This document shows positions 28,677 to 38,887 of a DNA stretch of 64,000 nucleotides, one piece after another. The position numbers and the translations under genes are program-made. How positions within the stretch are numbered: the stretch's first letter is position 1; every line of letters begins with the position of its first letter. The stretch lies in assembly GCA_024236055.1 (NCBI GenBank), contig JACKLF010000001.1, positions 660,925 to 724,924 on the forward strand, written 5' to 3'. Under the pieces are notes generated by a model that saw only the letters and a program-made list of their open reading frames with translations, had not been told where the DNA came from and made no database searches. The stretch is from Alphaproteobacteria bacterium (GTDB taxonomy: Bacteria > Pseudomonadota > Alphaproteobacteria > Micropepsales > Micropepsaceae).

Positions 28677-30572
28677 ATGATTCAATGGATGCATGCCCTG
28701 TCCAAGTCCTGGGTCGCAACCCTGCTGATGGGGGGCCTGGCACTGAGCTTCGTGCTGTGGGGCATTGGCGACATCTTCCATGGCGGCCTGTCCAATGCCG
28801 TGGCCACGGTGGGCAGCACCCAGATCGAACAGGGCGAGTTCAGCCGCGCCTATCGCAACATGGTCCGCAACCAGGGTGCCCAGATGGGCACCGAGCTCAC
28901 GCCGGAAATGGCGCAGAAGATGGGGCTGGGCCAGGTGACGCTGCAGCAGCTGGTCAGCCGCACGGCGCTGGACAACGAGGCCACCAGCCTGGGCCTGACC
29001 ACGCCCGACAGCGAGGTCGCCCAGGACGTGCGGACCATGGATGCCTTTCGCGGGCCGTCGGGCCAGTTCGACCGCGCCACCTTCCAGCAGGCGCTGCAGG
29101 GCGCCGGCTATAACGAGCAGCAGTTCCTGGACGAGATGCGCGAAGACATGACGCGCAGCCAGCTGACCACGGCGGTGGAATCCAACTTCATCCTGCCCCA
29201 GGCCTATGCCGAGGGGCTGTTCCTCTACATCAACGAACGGCGCGCGGCCGACTATGTCGTGCTGGGCCCCGATGCGGCCGGCACCATCAAGCCGCCCACC
29301 GACGCGGAGCTGGAAGCCTATGTGAAGGCAAACGCCACGCGCTATTCGACTCCCGAATATCGCGACGCCGAATATGCCGTGATCACCCCGGCCGATGTGG
29401 AAGGCGACGTCAATGTCACCGAAGAACAGGTCAAGCAGCAGTATGAAGCGATGAAGAGCACTTATGTGGTGCCCGAAAAGCGCGACGTGCAGCAGATCGA
29501 GTTCAAGACCGAGGCCGAAGCCAAAGCGGCGCGGGCCAAGATCGATTCCGGCACCAGCTTCGACCAGCTTGCGACCCAGCGCGGGCTCAAGCCCGCCGAT
29601 ATCGACCTGGGCACCCTGACCGAGGCGGGCCTGCCCGACCCGGACCGCGCCAAGGCGATCTTCGCCCTGCCGCTGAATGCGGTCAGCCAGCCGCTGAAGA
29701 CCAGCTTCGGAAGCTGGGTGCTGGCGCGCGTCACCAAGATCGAGGCCGGCACATCGCGCTCGCTCGAGGAAGCCACGCCCGAGATCCGCAAGAACCTGCA
29801 CGACCAGCTTTCGCAGGCCAAGATGGTCGATGCCGTCAATGCCTATTCGGATGCGCGCGCCACCGGCGATGACCTTGCCCAGGCCGCCAAGAAGTCGGGC
29901 ATGCGGGTCGTGCACCTGGCGGCGGTGGATGCGGGCGGCATGAAGCCGGACGGCACGCGCAGCGATGCCCCCGCCGACCCGGAATTCCTGAAGGCGCTGT
30001 TCAATGCCGATGTCGGGGATGACACCGATCCCTTCAACACCAAGCTGGGCAATTATTACGCGATCCACGTCAACGGCACGACGCCGCCCAAGCTCAAGCC
30101 CATGAGCGCGGTGCATGACGCGGCGCTGGCCGCCTGGACCGGCGAGCAGCGCAGCAAGCTCTTGGCCGAAAAGGCCAAGGCGCTGGCCGCCCAGGCCACC
30201 AAGGACAAGTCGCTGGACGGCATCGCCAAGCAGCTTGGTGCGTCGGTGCAGCACAGCCAGGCGCTGAGCCGCCAGACCAACGACCCGGTCTTTTCCGCCG
30301 ACCTGGTGGAAAAGCTGTTCGCCGCGCCTGCGGGCGGCGTGATCTTCGGACAGGAAGGCCTGTCGGGCGACTTCGTGATTGCCCGCGTCACCGGCATCGT
30401 CCATCCCCCGCTCAACACCCGCGACCCCGGCTTTGCCCAGGGCGCCCAGCAGCTTTCGCGCACCGTGGCGGGCGACTTCACCATCTCGATGGCGAACGCG
30501 GCGCGCGCCCGCGAAGGGGTGAAGGTCAATCAGCAACTGGTGGATTCCACCATCGGGTCGGGCGGCTATTGA
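28677..30572 (+). CDS. ppiD: Peptidylprolyl isomerase PpiD-like (SurA N-terminal domain)
   Basis: A 631-residue inner-membrane-anchored periplasmic chaperone: a short cytoplasmic N-terminus, one membrane span (about residues 12-33), a SurA_N_3 chaperone domain, a parvulin-like domain (about residues 260-370, with RDVQQIEF, FDQLATQ and SWVLARVTKI) and a helical C-terminus. It helps fold proteins emerging from the Sec translocon. The next gene, trpE, starts 2 bases after its stop, matching the conserved tpiA/ppiD/trpE neighbourhood. Confidence 0.9.
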   Translation: MIQWMHALSKSWVATLLMGGLALSFVLWGIGDIFHGGLSNAVATVGSTQIEQGEFSRAYRNMVRNQGAQMGTELTPEMAQKMGLGQVTLQQLVSRTALDNEATSLGLTTPDSEVAQDVRTMDAFRGPSGQFDRATFQQALQGAGYNEQQFLDEMREDMTRSQLTTAVESNFILPQAYAEGLFLYINERRAADYVVLGPDAAGTIKPPTDAELEAYVKANATRYSTPEYRDAEYAVITPADVEGDVNVTEEQVKQQYEAMKSTYVVPEKRDVQQIEFKTEAEAKAARAKIDSGTSFDQLATQRGLKPADIDLGTLTEAGLPDPDRAKAIFALPLNAVSQPLKTSFGSWVLARVTKIEAGTSRSLEEATPEIRKNLHDQLSQAKMVDAVNAYSDARATGDDLAQAAKKSGMRVVHLAAVDAGGMKPDGTRSDAPADPEFLKALFNADVGDDTDPFNTKLGNYYAIHVNGTTPPKLKPMSAVHDAALAAWTGEQRSKLLAEKAKALAAQATKDKSLDGIAKQLGASVQHSQALSRQTNDPVFSADLVEKLFAAPAGGVIFGQEGLSGDFVIARVTGIVHPPLNTRDPGFAQGAQQLSRTVAGDFTISMANAARAREGVKVNQQLVDSTIGSGGY

Positions 30573-30573
30573 G

Positions 30574-32086
<1,513 letters not shown>

Positions 32087-33175
32087 TCAGCGCGCAGCCA
32101 GCGTGACCTGACGGACGGCTTTCAATTTCAGCGCCTCGTCCAGCGGGATCAGGGTCACGCCGTGATCCTGTTTCAGCCATTGCGCCAATATCGTCAGCGT
32201 CACATCGTGCGGATGGCCGATGGCGATGGCCACGCCGTCGCGCTTGGCTTCGCGCACCAGTTCGTCCAGCTGGGCGCGCACCGCCGCCGCGTTTCGGTCG
32301 TCGTCCAGGAATACATCGCGGCCCGCGCTCATCACCCCGGCCTTGGCCGCGGCGCCCGGCACCGCGCTGTCAGGCCCGGTGCGCGAGTCGAAGAAGAACA
32401 GGTGACGCGCCTTCAGCGTCGCCATCACCGGCGCCAGCGCATCGGCATCGGCGGTGAAGCGGCTGCCTTCATGGTTGTTGATGCCGATCAGGCCGGGCAC
32501 CCGCGACAGGTTCCAGCCCAGGCGCCTGGCGATTTCGGCCGCGTCCATGCCGGTCTTCAGCGCCATCGGGCCGGGGTCGGTCTTGCCCAGCGCCTGCATC
32601 GGCACATGCGCCAGCACGGCATGGCCCTGACGCGCCGCCGACTGGGCCAGGAAGGGCGTATCCTCCGCATACGGAAGAAATGACAGGGCGACCGCCTTGG
32701 GCAGCGCCATGGCGCGGTCGGTGCCCGCCAGGTCCTCGCCCAGATCGTCGATGCAGATGGCGATCACCGGGCCCTTTGCGACGGACGCGGCGGCGGGTGC
32801 GCCCTGAGGCGCATCCAGCGCGGACCGCAGGCCCGGAATACCCTTCTGCTGCGCGATGGCGTCGGTCAGCCAGTCGGGCCGCGCCTGTTCGACGACCGGA
32901 TACAGCACCTGGGGTGTCGAACCGCCTTGAGCCCCGCCCTGGGGCTGGGATGGCAACACAAAGCGCGCCACGCCCAGCATTGTGTTCTGGCCCGCATCGG
33001 GCAAGGCCTGCGCTTCCATGTTGGGCAGCGCCGCGTCCAGGAATTTGGGCAGGCCCGCCAGCGCCGCACCGCCGCCCGTCACCAGCGCCGCACCCAGCAG
33101 CACGGCAAAGGCCGCTTCGGGAGCAGCCCGCAGAGCAAGCCGGCGCGCACGCCGAATCAGTGACGACCGGTCCAT
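32087..33175 (-). CDS. Divergent polysaccharide deacetylase family protein
   Basis: A 362-residue protein with an N-terminal membrane anchor (about residues 20-42), a variable linker, and a C-terminal NodB-like fold of the divergent (YibQ/DUF610) group: AICIDDLGEDLAGTD, ALSFLPYAE, GHAVLAHVPMQ, IGINNHEGSRFTAD and AIAIGHPHDVT. It is envelope-located; the substrate is unknown. It converges on trpE with no gap between the stop codons. Confidence 0.87.
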   Translation of the reverse strand: MDRSSLIRRARRLALRAAPEAAFAVLLGAALVTGGGAALAGLPKFLDAALPNMEAQALPDAGQNTMLGVARFVLPSQPQGGAQGGSTPQVLYPVVEQARPDWLTDAIAQQKGIPGLRSALDAPQGAPAAASVAKGPVIAICIDDLGEDLAGTDRAMALPKAVALSFLPYAEDTPFLAQSAARQGHAVLAHVPMQALGKTDPGPMALKTGMDAAEIARRLGWNLSRVPGLIGINNHEGSRFTADADALAPVMATLKARHLFFFDSRTGPDSAVPGAAAKAGVMSAGRDVFLDDDRNAAAVRAQLDELVREAKRDGVAIAIGHPHDVTLTILAQWLKQDHGVTLIPLDEALKLKAVRQVTLAAR

Positions 33176-33223
33176 GGCGTCATTCCGCCAGAAAAGCCTG
33201 TTAAGTCAATCCGCCGCGCCTCC

Positions 33224-33329
33224 CCCTCGTGTGCACCAGCACACCGGAGGGCGAGGTGGCTGAAGCAACGCGCCGACGCAGCGCGCCAAGGCGCGCCGCG
33301 TCAAGCAATGTTGCGAAAGCCGGAGGGGG
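33224..33329. repeat. Dispersed intergenic repeat, copy C (hairpin plus core)
   Basis: A CCTCCCCCTC...GAGGGCGAGG hairpin with a nested GTGTGC/GCACAC stem (33227-33261) is followed by the core AATGTTGCGAAAGCCGGAGG (33307-33326) and GGG. The core ends directly at the emrB stop codon (33330-33332). The stretch 33176-33329 contains no gene. Confidence 0.68.
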
Positions 33330-34880
33330 TCAATCCGCCGCGACAGGCGGTCCGCCGCCGGAGATGGCGCGCCGGCACAGCCATACCAGCCCGATCAGCA
33401 CGAAACAGATCCAGCCCGACACCCAGAAGATGTCGTTGGTCGCCAGCAGATAGGCCTGGGTGATCACCGTGTGCATCACCGCCGCCTTGGCCGTCAGGTC
33501 CGGCATGCCCAGCGCGGTCAGGTGATGCAGCGCCTGCTGGAACTGGGGCGTGAACTGGGTGGTGTGATCGACCAGCCGGCTCTGGTGCAGCGCCTCGCGC
33601 CGGTCCCACAGCGTGGTGACGATCGAGGCGGCGAACCCGCCCGCGGTGATGCGGCTGAAGTTGGACAGGCCCGAGGCCAGCGGAATCTTCTCCGGCGGCA
33701 CGCCATCCAGCAGGATGGTGATCATCGCCAGGAAGAAGGTCGCCATGGCGATGCCCTGCACCAGCAGCGGCAGCATGAAATCGACAAAGCTGGCATCGTT
33801 GGTGAAGTTTGCCCGCATCAGATAGGAGATGGCAAAGGCGATGAAGGCGATGGTCGCCATGATGCGTGCATCGATGCGGGCCATCAGCCGGGCCGAAAGC
33901 GGCGTCAGCAGCACCGCGATCACGCCGGTCGGCGCGGCCACCAGCCCCGCCCAGGTCGCGGTATAGCCGACCTGGGTCTGCAGCCACAGCGGCATCAGCA
34001 GGTTGGCGGCAAAGAAGATCGCATAGCCCAGACAGAAGACCACCGTGCCCAGCGCGAAATTGCGCCCGCGAAACAGCGACAGGTCGACGATGGGGTGCTT
34101 TTCCGTCAGCTCCCAGATCAGCCAGACCACGAAACTGACAACCGTCACCAGGAACAGGATCACGATCTGGGTGGAGGCGAACCAGTCCGCATCCTTGCCG
34201 GTGTCCAGCATCACCTGCAGCGCCCCGACCCAGACGATCAGGAGGCTCAGGCCCACCATGTCGATGGGCAGCTTGCGCGTTGGCGTTTCGCGGCTCTTAA
34301 GGTTCATCCAGGTCAGGAAGCTGACGATCAGCCCCACCGGCACATTGAACAGGAAAATCCACGCCCAGTGATAGTTGTCGGAGATATAGCCGCCCAGGAT
34401 CGGCCCGCAGATCGGCGCCACCAGGGTGGTGATCGACCAGATGCCCAGCGCGGCGCTGCGCCGGTCGGATGGGAAAATGGAAATCAGCAGCGCCTGCGAG
34501 CCGGGGATCATCGGCCCCGACACCGCGCCCTGCAGCACCCGGAAGAAGATCAGCGACGGCAGCGACCAGGCGATGCCGCACAGGAACGAGGCGATGGTGA
34601 AGGCCAGCACCGAGAAGGTGAAGGTGCGCACCACGCCATAGCGGCCCATCAGCCAGCCGGTCAGCGGCACGCCAATGCCGTTGGCCACCGCGAAAGACGT
34701 GATGACCCAGGTGCCCTGGTCGGGCGACACGCCCAGATTGCCGGCGATGGTGGGCAGCGAGACATTGGCGATGGTGGAATCCAGCACCTGCATGAAGGTG
34801 CCCAGCGCCAGGGCCAGCGCCGTGATCGCCAGCGCGCCGCCATGCATCGGCGCCGGCTGGGCAGGACCGCCTGAACTCAC
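33330..34880 (-). CDS. emrB: DHA2-family MFS multidrug transporter (EmrB/QacA type)
   Basis: A 516-residue inner-membrane drug/proton antiporter with about 14 membrane spans. Motif C-like and entry motifs are present: FMQVLDSTIANVSLPTIAG at the first span, WVITSFAVANGIGVPLTGWL, and GAVSGPMIPGSQALL. It forms a tripartite pump with the periplasmic adaptor encoded upstream (ATGA overlap at 34877-34880) and the outer-membrane factor before that. Confidence 0.93.
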   Translation of the reverse strand: MSSGGPAQPAPMHGGALAITALALALGTFMQVLDSTIANVSLPTIAGNLGVSPDQGTWVITSFAVANGIGVPLTGWLMGRYGVVRTFTFSVLAFTIASFLCGIAWSLPSLIFFRVLQGAVSGPMIPGSQALLISIFPSDRRSAALGIWSITTLVAPICGPILGGYISDNYHWAWIFLFNVPVGLIVSFLTWMNLKSRETPTRKLPIDMVGLSLLIVWVGALQVMLDTGKDADWFASTQIVILFLVTVVSFVVWLIWELTEKHPIVDLSLFRGRNFALGTVVFCLGYAIFFAANLLMPLWLQTQVGYTATWAGLVAAPTGVIAVLLTPLSARLMARIDARIMATIAFIAFAISYLMRANFTNDASFVDFMLPLLVQGIAMATFFLAMITILLDGVPPEKIPLASGLSNFSRITAGGFAASIVTTLWDRREALHQSRLVDHTTQFTPQFQQALHHLTALGMPDLTAKAAVMHTVITQAYLLATNDIFWVSGWICFVLIGLVWLCRRAISGGGPPVAAD

Positions 34881-36043
34881 CGCACGGCCCCGCTGTTGTC
34901 CTTCAGGATGCGGGCAATGATGGCGTCGGCCTGGGCGTCGGTGTCATCGCCGGTATCGGCGCGGGTGACGCCCTCGCCCACCTTGGCCGTCATCAGCGGG
35001 CCGGACTGGTCGCTGACATCGACATCAACCGCCACCGACAGGCCGACCCGCAACGGATGGGCCTGGATGTCCTTGGGGTCCAGCGCGATGCGGACCGGCA
35101 CGCGCTGCACGATCTTGATCCAGTTGCCGGAGGCATTCTGCGGCGGCAGCAGGGCGAAGGCGCTGCCGGAGCCCGCGCCCAGGCCTTCCACATGGCCGTG
35201 ATAGGTCACGCCGCTGCCATAGATGTCCGCCGTCACCGTCGCCGGCTGGCCGACCCGCACGCGATCCAGCTGGACCTCCTTGAAGTTGGCGTCGATCCAG
35301 ACCTTGTTCAGCGGCACCACCGCCATCAGCGGCGTGCCGGCGCCGACATGCTGGCCGGCCTGCACCGTGCGCTGGGCGATCACGCCATCAACCGGGGCAA
35401 CGACGCGCATATGGCTCATCGCGATCAGCGCCCCGCGCACCTTTGCCTCGGCGGCCAGCACATCGGGATTGGTGGCGATGTCGGTGCCGGAAATCGACGC
35501 CTGGCTCTGGGCCAGGCTGCTCGAGGCCGATCCGACCGCGGCCTGGGCGGCGTCCACCGCATCCCTGGCATGGGCCAGTTCCTCGGCGGAGACCGCGCCG
35601 GTGGCGGCTGCCTTCTGGCGCCGTTCATAGTCGGCACGCGCCTGGGTCAGCGCGACCCGGGCCTGGTTCAACTGCGCCTGGGCGGTGTCGGAGCGCGAGA
35701 AGTCGCCGCGTACGCCACGCACCGCGCGGGCCAGTTCGGCCTCGGCGGCCTGCAGGTTCACCTTTGCGGTGGCCGGGTCCATCTCGACCAAGAGCTGGCC
35801 GCGCCTGACGGTCTGGGTGTTGTCGGCGTGCAGCGCCTGAACCGTCGCGGCTTCCTTGGCGGTGATGGTCACCACATTGCCGGCGACATAGGCGTCGTCG
35901 GTGGATTCGAAATAGCGCGCATAGAAGAACCAGTAGAGGCCAAAAGCCACGGCTCCCGCCAGAACGACGGCGGCAACGATGGTCAGCCAGAAGCGGCGTC
36001 CGCGCTTGTTGGTGGTTTCGGTATCAATCAGGGTGTTGCTCAT
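34877..36043 (-). CDS. emrA: HlyD-family membrane fusion protein (EmrA type)
   Basis: A 388-residue periplasmic adaptor: one N-terminal membrane span (about residues 18-38), a biotinyl-lipoyl-like segment (AYVAGNVVTITAKEAATVQ), a long coiled-coil hairpin (about 75-190), a barrel-sandwich return (VVAPVDGVIAQRTVQAGQHV) and a C-terminal beta domain. It bridges the EmrB-type pump and the NodT-type outer membrane channel. Confidence 0.92.
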   Translation of the reverse strand: MSNTLIDTETTNKRGRRFWLTIVAAVVLAGAVAFGLYWFFYARYFESTDDAYVAGNVVTITAKEAATVQALHADNTQTVRRGQLLVEMDPATAKVNLQAAEAELARAVRGVRGDFSRSDTAQAQLNQARVALTQARADYERRQKAAATGAVSAEELAHARDAVDAAQAAVGSASSSLAQSQASISGTDIATNPDVLAAEAKVRGALIAMSHMRVVAPVDGVIAQRTVQAGQHVGAGTPLMAVVPLNKVWIDANFKEVQLDRVRVGQPATVTADIYGSGVTYHGHVEGLGAGSGSAFALLPPQNASGNWIKIVQRVPVRIALDPKDIQAHPLRVGLSVAVDVDVSDQSGPLMTAKVGEGVTRADTGDDTDAQADAIIARILKDNSGAVR

Positions 36044-36048
36044 GGAAG

Positions 36049-37476
36049 TCAGTCCTGCTTGGCAATATGGGTGGCGGCGGGGGTGTTGAACGGCCCGCCC
36101 GTGGTGAGCAGAAGGGTGATGCGCTGGATCACCGACTGCGCCGTCGCGGCGGCCAGCGCCTGGCGCGCCTGCAGCAGCGTGGATTCGGCCTCCAGCATGG
36201 GAAGCTGGGTGGACAGGCCGCTGCGATAGCGGTCCTGGGCGATCTGGAAGGCGCGCGCGGCGCTGTCCACCGCCTCTTTCTGGCGCAGGCGCTGCTGCTC
36301 CAGGCTTTTGACCTGGGTCATGGCGTCGGCGACCTGCTTGATGGCGTTCACCACCGCGCCGTTATAGTCGGCCACCGCCTCGTCCAGCCCGGCCGTGGCG
36401 CCGGCATATTCGGCGCGCAGCTTGCCCGCATCGAAGATCGGCAGGTGGATCGCCGGGCCCGCACCATAGGTGAAGGCGTCGCTGCTGATCAGGTTGGACA
36501 GGCCGATGGCCTGAAAGCCCACCATCGCCGCCAGGTTGATGTCGGGATAGAAGGCGGCATGTGCGGCCTTGCGCCCGGCCATCGCCGCATCGATGCGCGC
36601 GCGGGCGGCCAGAATGTCGGGCCGCCGCGCCAGAAGGTCGGCCGGCAGCGACGTGGGCAGCGGCAGGGCGGCATCCAGGTCGGGCACCGGTCGGGTGATG
36701 CCGGCATAGGCATCGGCCCCCTCGCCCGCCAGCGCGGCGATGGCGTGGACATCGGTCTCGCGCGCCGCCTGATAGCGAAGCTGTTCGGCCCTTGCGATGG
36801 CCAGCAGCGCCTTGGCCTGTTCCAGCGCGCTGGGATTTTCCAGCCCGGCATCGACGCGGCCCTGGGTGATCTTCACGATGCCTTCGCGCTCGGCCACCGT
36901 GGCGTCGGCGATGTCGCCATTCTGATAGTTCAGCAGCAGGCTGATATAGCCCTGGGCGAAGGCGCCGGACAGCGCCAGATGGGCCGCTTCCACATCCAGC
37001 GCCGCGGCCTGGGCGGTGCCGCGCGCCTTGTCGATCAGCGCCGCCTGCTTGCCCCAGAAATCCAGGTTCCAGGAGAAATTGCCCAGCACCTGGCCGTACC
37101 ATCGGTAGGAGCCGCCATAGGGCGGCGGGATGATGTAGTCCTTGGAGAACAGCAGGCGCTGTTCGCTGCCGTCCAGCGTCACCTGGGGCATGTCCTGCGC
37201 CTGATTGACCGACAGTTGCGCCTGGGCGGCACGCAGCCGCGCCATGGCGGCAGCCAGGCTGGGATTTTGGGCAATCACCTGCGGCGCCAGGCGGTCGACC
37301 TGGGGGTCGCCAAAGGCGCGCCACCAGTCGGGCGCAACCTTGGCCATCGGTGCGTCGCCAAGGCCCAGCGTTTCGGTCTTCACCTGTGAAACCTGCGGAT
37401 CGGTGGGCGGGGTGGAGACACAGGCACTGAGCAGCAGTGTCGCCAGCAGGCCCGCCAGGGGCTTTGCGTGCATCAT
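36049..37476 (-). CDS. Outer membrane efflux lipoprotein (NodT/OprM family)
   Basis: A 475-residue TolC-like channel protein with a lipoprotein signal ending LLLSAC (Cys about residue 19). It holds two OEP repeats, including PDWWRAFGDPQVDRL, TLDGSEQR, NFSWNLDFWGK, RRPDILAARARI and DRYRSGLSTQLPMLEAES. It completes the tripartite pump. Its start overlaps the end of the MarR gene (ATGA at 37473-37476), giving a marR-NodT-emrA-emrB transcript order. Confidence 0.93.
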   Translation of the reverse strand: MMHAKPLAGLLATLLLSACVSTPPTDPQVSQVKTETLGLGDAPMAKVAPDWWRAFGDPQVDRLAPQVIAQNPSLAAAMARLRAAQAQLSVNQAQDMPQVTLDGSEQRLLFSKDYIIPPPYGGSYRWYGQVLGNFSWNLDFWGKQAALIDKARGTAQAAALDVEAAHLALSGAFAQGYISLLLNYQNGDIADATVAEREGIVKITQGRVDAGLENPSALEQAKALLAIARAEQLRYQAARETDVHAIAALAGEGADAYAGITRPVPDLDAALPLPTSLPADLLARRPDILAARARIDAAMAGRKAAHAAFYPDINLAAMVGFQAIGLSNLISSDAFTYGAGPAIHLPIFDAGKLRAEYAGATAGLDEAVADYNGAVVNAIKQVADAMTQVKSLEQQRLRQKEAVDSAARAFQIAQDRYRSGLSTQLPMLEAESTLLQARQALAAATAQSVIQRITLLLTTGGPFNTPAATHIAKQD

Positions 37477-38000
37477 GACTTCTTCGCTTTCACGGGAACG
37501 GAAATCGGAACTTCCGAGATCAGCAGGCGCGAGGGCTTGTCGCCGCGCACCTTGTCCTCGGCAACAACGGCCAGCCGGGTCAGAAGCTGGATCAGGGTAT
37601 CGACCTCGGCATGGGTGAAATCGGCCAGCAGGTCGTTCCAGAAATTCATCACCCGGGGGGCCAGCATCTCGACCAGCGCGGTGCCGCGCGTGGTCAGCGC
37701 CAGCGTCACCACCCGGCGGTCGCTGTCGCTGCGGCTGCGGATCACCAGCTTGCGCTCGACCAGCTGGTCGATCAGCCGGGTCAGCGAGCCGGCGTCGTGA
37801 CAGATATTGTGCGCCAGGTCGCCCGCCGTGCGGATGCGCCCGTCATGCAGCGCCACCAGCGTCGTCCATTGCGAGAAGGTCAGCTCCTCATGGTCGAACA
37901 GCGCCTCCATCTGGGGCAGCACGCGGTTGGTGCAGACCCGCATCAGATAGCCGACGGAATTGGCCATCGTGTAATTGCTGGGCCGGTAATAGGGCTTCAC
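37473..38000 (-). CDS. MarR family transcriptional regulator
   Basis: A 175-residue winged-helix repressor: LTFSQWTTLVALHDG, the recognition helix region AGDLAHNICHDAGSLTRLIDQLVERKLV and the wing RSRSDSDRRVVTLALT. I chose the GTG at 38000 because AGGGGGA lies 6 bases upstream; the ORF track extension to 38096 covers promoter DNA. It probably represses its own efflux operon and responds to small phenolic or similar ligands (family knowledge). A palindrome lies 47 bases upstream. Confidence 0.9.
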   Translation of the reverse strand: MKPYYRPSNYTMANSVGYLMRVCTNRVLPQMEALFDHEELTFSQWTTLVALHDGRIRTAGDLAHNICHDAGSLTRLIDQLVERKLVIRSRSDSDRRVVTLALTTRGTALVEMLAPRVMNFWNDLLADFTHAEVDTLIQLLTRLAVVAEDKVRGDKPSRLLISEVPISVPVKAKKS

Positions 38001-38047
38001 GGCAATCCCCCTGTTCTGTGTAAGGACAATTATTGCCAGAACAATAC

Positions 38048-38062
38048 TTGCTTGAGCAAGCA
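38048..38062. promoter_or_regulatory. Candidate MarR operator
   Basis: TTGCTTGAGCAAGCA contains two overlapping dyads (TTGC-TTGA-GCAA and TGCTT-GAGC-AAGCA). It lies 48-62 bases upstream of the marR-type start, where a promoter is expected, and has the TTGC/GCAA half sites typical of MarR proteins. Confidence 0.6.
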
Positions 38063-38103
38063 TATAGACCCACCGATGACGCAGCGCAACCGGCAATTTC
38101 GGG

Positions 38104-38424
38104 ATGGACAGGGTTGCGCAAATCGCAGGACAACCGCCGGGAAACCCCGGTGGCCGGCCCTTGCCCTCCTTCGTCTATGTCCTGGCGTCACGAGATCCGA
38201 ACGGCCGGACCGTCACTTACGTCGGCTGGACGCTGGACCTGGAACGGCGGCTGGCCGAGCACAACGGATCGGCCAAGGGCGCAAAATCGACGCGCGGACG
38301 GGTGTGGGCGCTGGTCTATGCCGAAAAGCACCGCACCCGGAACGGGGCGATGCGGCGCGAATATGTGCTGAAGAACGACCGCGCGTTCAGGGCAATAATC
38401 CGGTCAACAGTTATTGACGACTAA
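38104..38424 (+). CDS. GIY-YIG superfamily nuclease-like protein
   Basis: A 106-residue (or 87-residue) single GIY-YIG domain protein of the UPF0213 type. FVYVLASRDPNGRTVTYVGWT gives the GIY and YIG elements, LERRLAEHN the arginine helix, and NGAMRREY the region with the catalytic glutamate. Proteins of this size are standalone nuclease-like domains of unclear substrate. The ATG at 38104 lacks a clear ribosome binding site; a TTG at 38161 would start exactly at the domain and may be the true start. Confidence 0.8.
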   Translation: MDRVAQIAGQPPGNPGGRPLPSFVYVLASRDPNGRTVTYVGWTLDLERRLAEHNGSAKGAKSTRGRVWALVYAEKHRTRNGAMRREYVLKNDRAFRAIIRSTVIDD

Positions 38425-38449
38425 AACAAAGCGGCTCAAATTAGCTAAA

Positions 38450-38703
38450 CATAGCGACCCCGGTAGTCGCAATATGGTGCTGAATTGCGGAAGCGGTGTC
38501 CAAAACCGCGGAACCAATTAGATAAATCCTCCGAAAGGGAAGAGCGGCGCTAAGGAAGACAATGTCTTCTATGCGATCCAGTTCAGGCAGGCTCTTGGAG
38601 CCAACTCTAGTACCCAGAATTACGCCTTTTGCGCAGCAAACCGCCGCGCAGAAACCATTCACCTTATCGAAGCCGTCTGCGCTCACACGCAGGCGGCTTT
38701 TCA
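38450..38703 (+). ncRNA. Candidate structured RNA: five hairpins ending in an intrinsic terminator
   Basis: This AT-richer stretch holds successive hairpins on the plus strand: GCGAC/GTCGC (38454-38470), GCGGT/ACCGC (38493-38509), GAAGAC/GTCTTC (38555-38569), GGCTC/GAGCC (38590-38602) and a strong AGCCGTCTGCG/CGCAGGCGGCT stem (38671-38698) followed by TTTT. The last has the form of a Rho-independent terminator and precedes the small ORF at 38720. Together they suggest a short RNA or an attenuated leader. No family is recognised; several stems are short enough to arise by chance. Confidence 0.35.
38671..38701 (+). terminator. Rho-independent terminator or attenuator
   Basis: An 11-bp stem with one G-U pair, a 6-base loop and a four-T tail. 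It sits 19 bases before the ATG of the 54-codon ORF, so it could end a short upstream transcript or attenuate expression of that ORF. Confidence 0.65.
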
Positions 38704-38719
38704 TTTGAAAGGATTGAAA

Positions 38720-38884
38720 ATGAAAAAGACCCATATCGCGCAAAATAAGCACACTCAAAAACACCTATCTCCTATCCCTGTCTTAGGAGAAAAGACGCTT
38801 TTGAATAGGCCGCAGTACGCTACCGAGCCATATCAATTAAACGAAATCGAATTTCTCTCATTGTTCGGACACAATGCGAAGTGA
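38720..38884 (+). CDS. Small AT-rich ORF, unknown function
   Basis: A 54-codon ORF starting MKKTHIAQNKH with AAAGGA 7 bases upstream, ending 3 bases before the convergent nrdB stop. It is rich in Lys, His, Asn and Leu and uses A/T-ending codons, unlike its neighbours, which points to acquired DNA. Distinct stretches are LLNRPQYATEPYQ and LNEIEFLSLFG. I recognise no family, and no membrane segment or signal peptide is visible. Confidence 0.45.
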   Translation: MKKTHIAQNKHTQKHLSPIPVLGEKTLLNRPQYATEPYQLNEIEFLSLFGHNAK

Positions 38885-38887
38885 TGG

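Noticed and set aside
38441..38764. 107-codon minus-strand ORF in the island next to nrdB
   Set aside because: It overlaps the hairpins and the plus-strand small ORF, and lacks a ribosome binding site and any recognisable feature.
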